The translations under genes and the position numbers were made by a program. The notes beneath the pieces were generated by a model that was not told the DNA's origin, searched no databases, and saw nothing but the letters and a program-made list of their open reading frames with translations. A stretch of 16,605 nt of DNA from Chloroflexota bacterium. Its GTDB lineage: Bacteria > Chloroflexota > Anaerolineae > Aggregatilineales > Phototrophicaceae. Location of the stretch: assembly GCA_003242205.1 (NCBI GenBank), contig QGUR01000073.1, forward strand, positions 1-16,605, written 5' to 3'. Below are positions 8,543-16,000 of this stretch, piece by piece (within the stretch, counting starts at the first letter, position 1; the number at the start of each line of letters is the position of its first letter).

Positions 8543-8569
8543 TTTCCGAGATGTCCTTTTCCGAGGACA
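8543..8569. promoter_or_regulatory. Paired direct and inverted repeat between divergent kinase and cyclase genes; possible operator
   Basis: TTTCCGAG occurs at 8543-8550 and 8558-8565 (15 bp start to start). It overlaps a perfect inverted repeat with arms TGTCCT (8552-8557) and AGGACA (8564-8569) and a 6-bp loop. The position between two divergent regulator genes suits a shared operator, but the repeats are short and could be chance. Confidence 0.25.
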
Positions 8570-8661
8570 CGTTTGTAATGCTTGCTGTTTTAGTCGTTCG
8601 CTTTCAGAATAGACCAGGTGGGGCGTTTGCCTGACCGCGCCCGGTATCTGAGGACCGATAA

Positions 8662-11600
8662 ATGGAGTGCCCGAACTGCCAGACGATCAATCGCAGTGAT
8701 GCGCGCTTCTGCGATCAATGCGGCACGGCGCTGGACGCAACGACCCGGTGTGCATTCTGCGGCACTGTCGCGCGTCCCGGTGCAGATTTCTGCGACCGCT
8801 GTGGGCGATCGTTGGCAGATTCCGAAAGTTTGTCTCCCCAGGATACGCTGCAAAAGTATATCCCCCGGGAAGTGCTGGAAGTGCTGCGCGCCAGCCAGGC
8901 CAGAAGCGCCATGGCCGGTGAGCGCCGAGTCGTGACGATGCTTTTTTGCGATGTCAAAGGCTCGACGATGGCGGCCAGCAGCCTTGACCCGGAAGATTGG
9001 GCCGAAATCATGAACGGCGCGTTCGACCGGATTATCCCGCCGATTTATCGTTACGAAGGCATTGTACCGCGTTTAATGGGCGATGCAGTGCTCGGTTTTT
9101 TCGGCGCGCCGATTGCACATGAGGACGATCCACAGCGGGCGGTTCTGGCCGGGCTGGAAATCATCGACGGGGTGGAGGCTTATCGCCCTGAAGTACGAGA
9201 GCGCTGGGGTATCGATTTTCAGGTGCGCGTCGGCATCAATACCGGGCTAGTGGTGGTCGGCGCGGTTGGCTCTGACCTGCGTCTTGAGTATTCGGCTATG
9301 GGTGACGCCATCAATCTGGCAGCACGCATGGAACAAACCGCCCAACCCGGAACCGTGCAGATCAGCGCCAATACCTATCGTCTCATCGCGCCGCTTTTTG
9401 AAGTCGAGGACCTCGGCGCAATCGAAGTCAAAGGTAAGACCGAGCCGGTGCAGGCCTATCGCGTGCTGCGCCCGCGCGCCATGCCCGGTCGCCTGCGTGG
9501 CATCGAGGGACGCGACGCGCCGCTGATTGGCCGCGATGTGGAATTCGGGCAGCTTCAGACAGCGGTAACTCGTTTCCTGCACGGCGATGGCATGGTTGTG
9601 ACGCTGCTGGGCGAGGCGGGGATGGGCAAAAGCCGCCTGATTCGCGAGACCTGCGCCTATATTGAACGCGAGGCGGCGGGCCGGTCCTATCACCTCTATC
9701 AGGTAGCATCGCAGTCGTTTGAAGCCTCGCAGCCCTATGGGCTGGTGCGCCAGTTGCTGCGTCAGGCCTGTGGCGCTCAACCGAATGACCGCATCGAGAC
9801 GCTGCGCCAGCGCCTCGATGCCTGGCTGGAACGGCTTGGCTTCGAACCGGAAGCAACCGCCGTGCTCGACCTTCTCTTTGGTCTGGCGGTTCCTGTAGGC
9901 CAGGATGCTTCGGGTGGTGAAGCGTTCCGGACGCGACTCTACGAACTGATGGAGCGTTTGTGGCAGCGCTGGGTTGCCGAAGCGCCGCTCTGTCTGATTT
10001 TCGACGACATTCACTGGATGGATCCGGCGTCGGTCGATCTGGTGCTGCATGTGCTTTCGCTGATCGGAAGCCACCCGATACTGCTGATCCTGGCGACGCG
10101 CCCCGATGAAACGACGCCGGGTTGGCGGCTCAAACAACATGCCGAGCAGACGTGCGGGCGGCGCTATCTGGGGATTGAGGTCCAGCCGCTGAGCGCAGCA
10201 GGGGCCGCGGCGCTGGTTGACAATCTGCTCGATCATCCGGAGCTTCCCGCCAGCCTGCGCGAGGCGATCCTGTCGCGCGCCGAAGGCAACCCGTTTTTTG
10301 TCGAGGAAGTCGTTCGCAATTTGCTGGATACGGGCGCTGTCGAGAAGGCTGCCGGAGGCGGCTGGGTCGTGCGCGCTTCATCACTGGACGAACTCGAAGT
10401 GCCGGCAAACCTGGCGGCATTGTTGCTGGCGCGCATGGATCGTCTCAGCGGACCGGCGCGACATGCGCTCCAGATAGCGTCTGTCATTGGCCGCCAGTTC
10501 GAGCGTCGGCTGCTGGCTTTACTGGCTGGCGCGAGTGAAGGCCTGAACGAGCGCCTGCGGGAACTGGAGCAGGCCGGGCTGATCCAGCCGGTTCGATCAG
10601 CGCCGGAACCGACCTACAGCTTTCGTCACGCGCTGACACAGGACGCTGCCTACGAAACGCTGCTACTGCGCGAACGGCGGCAGTTGCATCTGCGGCTGGG
10701 CGAAGCCCTTGAGGCGTTGTATGGCGAGGCGCTTGACGAGCGCGCGCCGGAGCTGGCGCGCCACTTCGAGTTGGCCGGCAGCCTGGGGCGGGCCGCACGT
10801 TATTACCGTATAGCGGGCGATGCGGCCTTCCGGCTATATGCTCACGATGAAGCCATTTCGCACTACAGCCACGCTATCGACGCGGCGCTGCGCGAAACCG
10901 GCAATGATGACCTGCTCGATCATCTCTATCTGCGCCGGGGCCGCGCCTTTGAAATTAACGGCCACTACGCCGAGGCCATCAACAATTTCGTCGAGATGGA
11001 AATCGTCGCGAGCGAGCGCAACAACGATCTGATGAGACTGCACGCCCTGATGGCGCACGCTCAGATTTTGTTCAGCGGCTCGGTCGCCTTTGACGCTGAA
11101 TCCGGCGAGCGCCTGCTGAATGAGGCGGTGGCGCTGGCCGAGGCGCTGAACGCCGTTGAAGCGCAGGCGCGTTTGAAGTGGATCATGATGATGCGCTACC
11201 TGTGGACGCGTCGTCTGGAAGACGCTGAACAGGCCGGTGTGCAGGCACTGGCTCTGGCCCGCCAGGTCGGCAACCTCGAACAGCTTGCCACCACACTCAA
11301 TGACCTCTGTTACGTCTACATGGAACTGGCGCACTTTGAAGGGGCCGAACCGCTGATCAGCGAGGCAATCGAGTTGTGGCGCCGTCTTGACAACCGGCCG
11401 ATGCTTGCCAATAGCCTTAGCACGGCGGCGATGATACACCTGTTTGTGGCGCATCACAGCGAAACGATCGCTGCAGCGAGTGAAGCTTACGACATTTCGA
11501 GCGCGATCAACAACGACTGGGGCGTTGCCTATAGCCAGACTTCACTGGGATTTGCCTATTACGATCTCGGCCAGTGGGATCGGGCGATTGAAGCCGCGCA

Positions 11601-12300
11601 GCTGGCGCTGGACTACGGGCGTAAGTCGGGCTTCATCGTTCCCGAATACTGGTGTAATGCCTTTCTTGGGTTTCTGTATGCCGATCTGGGCGACAGGGAA
11701 AGCGGTCTGGCCGCCATTGACGCTGCTTTAGCGCGCGACAGCGACCAACTGGCGTCGTTTTACGCGCAGTTGATTGCCGCCCGTATCAACCTGTATCTTG
11801 CGCTGGGCGAACTCGATGCGGCAGAAGCGACGCTGGCTGAGCATGGACATGCCTTCGCCGATAAGCCGACGTGGTTCTACGGGCGCGCGCTGGTCGAACT
11901 GGTCGAAATCCGGCTGGCAGGCGTGCGGGGGCAACATGACGCGGCGGAAACGCACGCCGGCGCGCTGGCCAGCACGCTGCGATCGCTGGGCGCACTACGC
12001 CACCTGCCGGATGTGCTGCTGGCGCACGCGCACGCACTCGCGGCTCAGAACCGTTTTGAGGAGGCGCACCTGAAGCTGCTTGAGGCGTGTGACGAGGCTC
12101 AGCGGCTGAACATGCACCGGGTTATCTGGCAGGTTCTGGCAGCGTTGGGCGACGTCTGCGACCGTCTCGGCCAGACAGACGACGCGGCAGGCTATCGAAC
12201 TCATGCGCGCGTGTGTCTGGAGCAGGTCGCGGGCAGCCTGAACGAAGACCGCCGGACACTGTTTCTTAACCAGGCGCATGTGAGGCAACTATTCGATTGA
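8662..12300 (+). CDS. Class III adenylate/guanylate cyclase with N-terminal double zinc ribbon, AAA-type ATPase and TPR region
   Basis: A 1212-residue cytoplasmic signalling protein that should make a cyclic nucleotide, most likely cAMP. Two zinc ribbons open it (Cys3, 6, 17, 20 and Cys30, 33, 44, 47). The cyclase domain (about 85-270) has both metal-binding aspartates, in FCDVKGS (Asp97) and RLMGDAVLGFFG (Asp141), and the MGDAINLAAR motif with transition-state residues Asn218 and Arg222. Arg137 stands where ATP-specific enzymes usually have Lys, and Ser211 where they have Asp or Thr, so base specificity is open. Next comes an AAA_16-type NTPase with P-loop GEAGMGKS (317-324), Walker B LCLIFDDIHWMD (443-454) and EGNPFFVEEVV (541-551), then a winged-helix-like part and TPR-like helices from about 700 to the end. 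TGAGGA at 8649-8654, 7 nt before ATG 8662, is a good SD. The ATPase half is related to that of the divergent kinase. Confidence 0.93.
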   Translation: MECPNCQTINRSDARFCDQCGTALDATTRCAFCGTVARPGADFCDRCGRSLADSESLSPQDTLQKYIPREVLEVLRASQARSAMAGERRVVTMLFCDVKGSTMAASSLDPEDWAEIMNGAFDRIIPPIYRYEGIVPRLMGDAVLGFFGAPIAHEDDPQRAVLAGLEIIDGVEAYRPEVRERWGIDFQVRVGINTGLVVVGAVGSDLRLEYSAMGDAINLAARMEQTAQPGTVQISANTYRLIAPLFEVEDLGAIEVKGKTEPVQAYRVLRPRAMPGRLRGIEGRDAPLIGRDVEFGQLQTAVTRFLHGDGMVVTLLGEAGMGKSRLIRETCAYIEREAAGRSYHLYQVASQSFEASQPYGLVRQLLRQACGAQPNDRIETLRQRLDAWLERLGFEPEATAVLDLLFGLAVPVGQDASGGEAFRTRLYELMERLWQRWVAEAPLCLIFDDIHWMDPASVDLVLHVLSLIGSHPILLILATRPDETTPGWRLKQHAEQTCGRRYLGIEVQPLSAAGAAALVDNLLDHPELPASLREAILSRAEGNPFFVEEVVRNLLDTGAVEKAAGGGWVVRASSLDELEVPANLAALLLARMDRLSGPARHALQIASVIGRQFERRLLALLAGASEGLNERLRELEQAGLIQPVRSAPEPTYSFRHALTQDAAYETLLLRERRQLHLRLGEALEALYGEALDERAPELARHFELAGSLGRAARYYRIAGDAAFRLYAHDEAISHYSHAIDAALRETGNDDLLDHLYLRRGRAFEINGHYAEAINNFVEMEIVASERNNDLMRLHALMAHAQILFSGSVAFDAESGERLLNEAVALAEALNAVEAQARLKWIMMMRYLWTRRLEDAEQAGVQALALARQVGNLEQLATTLNDLCYVYMELAHFEGAEPLISEAIELWRRLDNRPMLANSLSTAAMIHLFVAHHSETIAAASEAYDISSAINNDWGVAYSQTSLGFAYYDLGQWDRAIEAAQLALDYGRKSGFIVPEYWCNAFLGFLYADLGDRESGLAAIDAALARDSDQLASFYAQLIAARINLYLALGELDAAEATLAEHGHAFADKPTWFYGRALVELVEIRLAGVRGQHDAAETHAGALASTLRSLGALRHLPDVLLAHAHALAAQNRFEEAHLKLLEACDEAQRLNMHRVIWQVLAALGDVCDRLGQTDDAAGYRTHARVCLEQVAGSLNEDRRTLFLNQAHVRQLFD

Positions 12301-12301
12301 C

Positions 12302-12325
12302 AGGAGAGCTATGTTCTGGCGTTAG
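12302..12325 (+). other. SD plus four-codon mini-ORF after the cyclase; possible remnant start
   Basis: Two bases after the cyclase stop lies AGGAG (12302-12306), 4 nt before ATG 12311, which opens only Met-Phe-Trp-Arg and stops at TAG 12323-12325. It looks like the start site of a former downstream operon gene, but may be chance. A 5-bp hairpin (GTTCT 12313-12317, AGAAC 12324-12328) is too small to call a terminator. Confidence 0.25.
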
Positions 12326-12795
12326 AACGGAATATCGTTTTCCCCATCGCCCATATCGCCGCTATCGGCCTCATGAGCGTACTTGTTGATCAACATCGCC
12401 ATCACCAGCCAGCCCGCTGTGATGCTTGACCGGATGATGTCCTGCGCGTCGAGCTTGCCCCCACCGGCTCGCTTGTTATTCAGGTCGGTCAACATTAGTC
12501 TGGTGATGATGTTCAGCGTGTCGCGCTCAAACAACGTGAGCAAGGACTGCCAGCCATTGCTTGCATCACGGTCCTTTTGCAGTCCCTCCCAGATGATTTC
12601 AATATCATCATAAAGACTCGCCATTTGCTCCGGTGTAGGAACAAAACCAACATTTTCCGGAATGCGCGCCGGCGAAATGGGGTGTGGCGAAGGGGCATCC
12701 TCATTGCTGGGCAGGGAAGCGGCAAGCTGTTCGAGGTCGAGCGATTCTTCGATAAATTTGCGGAAAGCGCTTAAACGATCTTGTTGATCTGACAT
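12322..12795 (-). CDS. Hypothetical protein with SSB-like acidic C-terminal tip (ends DIPF)
   Basis: A 157-residue protein that I do not recognise as a known family. The N-terminal third is acidic and helical, followed by a Pro/Ser-rich linker (about residues 30-55). A predicted all-helical core (about 58-140) contains TLFERDTLNIITRLMLTDL and a hydrophobic helix WLVMAMLINKY. The tail is Asp/Gly/Glu-rich and the last residues are ENDIPF. That acidic tail with terminal Asp-Ile-Pro-Phe is what bacterial single-stranded-DNA-binding protein uses to dock repair and replication partners, but no OB fold is apparent here, so it is not a normal SSB. There is no signal peptide. GGAGG (12805-12801) 5 nt before ATG 12795 is a strong SD, which supports that the gene is real. 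It is convergent with the cyclase gene (21 bp between stops) and divergent from the secreted RTX-repeat gene. Confidence 0.75.
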   Translation of the reverse strand: MSDQQDRLSAFRKFIEESLDLEQLAASLPSNEDAPSPHPISPARIPENVGFVPTPEQMASLYDDIEIIWEGLQKDRDASNGWQSLLTLFERDTLNIITRLMLTDLNNKRAGGGKLDAQDIIRSSITAGWLVMAMLINKYAHEADSGDMGDGENDIPF

Positions 12796-13045
12796 TCGAT
12801 CCTCCGGTCACTGCCGCTCTGGTCATGTTCTTTTATCTTATTACAGAAATTGCTCGCTGGATTAGGAAATTGGCTATGCCATTTGTTTGGTTGCCGTTTT
12901 CGCCGAAACCACATAGATTTTTAAGAAGACGATTCCGCATTTTGGCGTATTAATGCCTCATTCAGCGTTACGCTCTGTTACAATGGGATGCAATTAGCGC
13001 TGTTGGCCAGCTTTAAAAGTTACGCTTAACCGAAAGCGAATCCTC
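12796..13045. other. AT-richer divergent intergenic region
   Basis: 250 bp between the small minus-strand gene and the secreted repeat protein gene, clearly richer in A/T than its surroundings, and likely to hold both promoters. On the plus side an extended -10 is seen at 12976-12984. On the minus side only the SD and A/T-rich -10-like words (TAAGAT on the minus strand) are visible. GTTACGCT occurs twice (12967-12974 and 13019-13026), flanking the plus-strand start region. No RNA gene or coding ORF was found. Confidence 0.5.
12976..12984 (+). promoter_or_regulatory. Extended -10 promoter of the secreted repeat protein gene
   Basis: TGTTACAAT: an extended -10 (TG, one base, then TACAAT, one mismatch from consensus). 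No good -35 hexamer is seen at the usual distance, as is common with extended -10 elements. The expected start is near 12991, giving a leader of about 55 nt. Confidence 0.4.
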
Positions 13046-16000
13046 ATGAAACGGTTTGTCGCGCGCACAGGCTTTGCCACGTTTTTCATGTTTTTGTGCG
13101 CTGCGATTTTCGGTGCTCGTCCGGTTCTCGCCCAGCTTGAAGCGAGTTGTCCGGCGCTGGTGGTTCAGGCGCTGGAAGAAGCGGACAGAGCCTGTGCGGG
13201 TCTGGGCCGGAACTCCGCCTGCTATGGCTACAATCAGGTTTCGGCCACGTTCAATCAGGTGGTCGATCTCGATTTCTTCACCGCACCATCTGATCGTGGC
13301 GACCTCAACCTCTTCCAGAGCATCCGCACGGCCGTGCTCGATACCCTGCGCCAGCAGTGGGGCATTGCTTTCCTGAATGTTCAGGCGCTTGTACCCGACT
13401 CCCTTCCTGGTCAGGGCGTGATTTTCGTACTGCTGGGTGACGCGGACATTAGCAATGAGGTCTCGCCACAGGAAGCATTCGAACTTGCGCCGCCGGTTGA
13501 GGTCATCGCTCAGACGACGGCGATCATCCGCAGCCTGCCTTCCGCCAATGCCAACGCGCGCGGCGAGATCACGCCCGGCGATGTGCTGGCCGCCGATGGC
13601 CTGAGCGCCGATCGGCTGTGGGTTCGTGTCGTTAAGGGAGATGTGGCCGGCTGGATCGAGCGCTCAGGTCTGGCGGACAGCGCTGCCCTTGATGGCCTGC
13701 CGGTGCTGACCGACGAGCTGCGAACGCCTATGCAGGCTTTTCGCTTTCGCACCGGCATTGGCCGCGTGGGATGTGAAGAGGCTCCGGATGCGCTGATCGT
13801 TCAGGGGCCGGAAAACCTCACCGTGAATTTGAGCGCTAACGGCGCGAATATCATTCTTGGCTCGACCATTGTGCTTCGCACGGTCAGCGATGTTGACAGC
13901 TCGGACGTTCTGCCGGGCCACACGCAGGCGGCGCAGGCGGTCGCCTTTAGCCTGGACGGCCAGACAGTCGTGACCGGTGATACGGCGGGGGTGCTGCGGC
14001 TCTGGATGCAGGCCGGCGGCAGTCTGCTGCGAACCTGGACGGGGCATGAGGGCGAGGTGATGGCGCTGGCATTTGCGCCAGACGGCGAGTTGATCACGGC
14101 AGGCTCGGATGGCAGCTTGCGCTGGTGGGACGCCGCCTCTGGCGTCGAAATCCGAACCGTGGCAACGGGCGCTGCCGTGAACGGCATGGCCGTCAGCCCG
14201 ACCGGCGACTTGATTGCCACCATCGGGGCAGATGACGTTGTTCGGCTGTGGAATGCGCGGACCGGTGAGCCTGCCGGTGATGTGTCGCTAAACGGTGTTG
14301 CCATCACGGCGCTGGCTTTTAGCCCGACCGGTGACAGTCTGGCGCTTGGCGGCGTGGATGGCAGCCTGTATCTCTGGAATGTGACGGCCGGAACGCTGGC
14401 CGAAAACTGGGACGCTCATTCCGGCGCTGTGCGCGCGCTTGCCTTTCATCCGGAAGCGCGGTTTCTCGTGTCTGGCGGCGACGACGCCGAAAGTAAGGTG
14501 TGGGCTTTGCCATCGGGCGACCTGCGCCTCGCGCTTCCAACCGGTCCGGTTAATGCGCTTAGCCTGAGCTCGAACGGGTATACGCTGGCGGTTGGCGGTC
14601 CCGGACGCGACGTCGAACTCTGGGACGCCGAAGGCGGCGGCAGGCAAGCCGTACTGAGCGGCCATCAGGGAAGCATCGAGGGGCTGGCCTATTCCGAAGA
14701 TGGTATGGTCCTGGCCTCCGGCGCGAATGATACGACCGCCCGGCTGTGGCGTCTCGCGCCACGAGCGATGGAACTGATCACGCTGGATGGCTACGTCGTG
14801 GTTGACGGCGTACACGTCCCGCCGGGCTATCGCTCGATTGCGCCACTCGGCTCCGATGGGCTGGTGTCCGGGCGGTGGTCGCCGCCCACGCCGGTTCCCG
14901 TTGGCGAGCTTATGGATCTTGCGCTGCTGACCACATTGACAGACAGCGTCCTTCATTATCCGATTACGCTGCCTTTGACCAGTGTGGCAGCTGTGCCGAC
15001 GCCAACACCCACGCCGGCACCTTCGTCTCCTTTCCCGCTTCCTCCGACACCTGCGTCCCCGGCCGGACCCAGCGATGACTCTGGCAGCGAGCCGCCGTGT
15101 GGCGTGACGGCGTTCGTTGGCGATAACGAGTCGTTCACCGGCACCGACTGCGATGATGTCATCGATGGTAGTGATGGCTCCAATAGCATCATAGGTGGCG
15201 CCGGCGCGGACCTCATCAGGGGTTATGGCGGCGATGACTTTCTCGAAGGCGGTGATGGCGACGACACGCTCGAAGGCGGCGACGGCAACGATACACTGGA
15301 AGGCGATTCCGGTTTTGGCCGGGACCTTCTGCGCGGCGGCGCGGGCGATGATTTGATGTATGGCGGCCCCGGCGACGACACGCTTGAAGGCGGCGACGGC
15401 AACGATACGCTCTATGGGGATGACGACGATGATACGCTCGACGGCGGCGCGGGCGACGACCTGATCGATGGCGGTTCTGGCAACGATCAGATTGTGCTTG
15501 GCGACGATGACGGTGTCGATACCGTCTATGCGGGCGATGGCGACGACACGATCACGATCGACGGCGAGCAGACAGGCGATTACGTTAACAGCGGCACAGG
15601 GAACGACCACGTGCAGTTTGGCCCCGAACTGTCTGGCGAACTCACCATTGAAAACGACGAAAATACAACGCTTGATTTTTCGGCATTGCTGGCCGGGATT
15701 TATGTTGGCAATACCGAAGGCCCTGATCCGGAAAATCCATTCCCCTACATCGCCAGTGGGCCGAACTTCTATATTCTCCTACAGGGCATCTACCGGCATA
15801 TTATCGGCACCGACTACGATGACGAGCTCGACGACGACTGGCTGACCGAGGTCGATAACCTGCTGGATGGTCGCGGTGGCGATGACTTCCTTTTCAGCCA
15901 TTCCGGCAATGATACGCTGCTCGGTGGGACAGGTAACGATACGCTGATCGGCGGCGTGGGCAATCATCTGCTGGATGGCGGCGACGGCGACGACATCATC

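Noticed and set aside
9247..10236. 329-codon minus-strand ORF
   Set aside because: It lies wholly within the cyclase gene on the opposite strand, has no recognisable domain, and is rich in Arg/Gln/His as expected for an antisense frame in GC-rich DNA.
12313..12328. Hairpin GTTCT-6-AGAAC as a two-way terminator
   Set aside because: Only 5 bp of stem, low GC and no T-run; it also overlaps the stop codon of the minus-strand gene.
12967..13026. Direct repeat GTTACGCT, 52 bp apart, as regulator sites
   Set aside because: An 8-mer repeated once within 250 bp is expected by chance often enough; there is no further symmetry.
14288..15610. 440-codon minus-strand ORF rich in Ile/Val/Ala repeats
   Set aside because: It is antisense to the RTX and WD40 coding region. 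The regular (V/I)(V/I)A pattern is the mirror of Gly/Asp codons, and the plus-strand frame is a clear protein.
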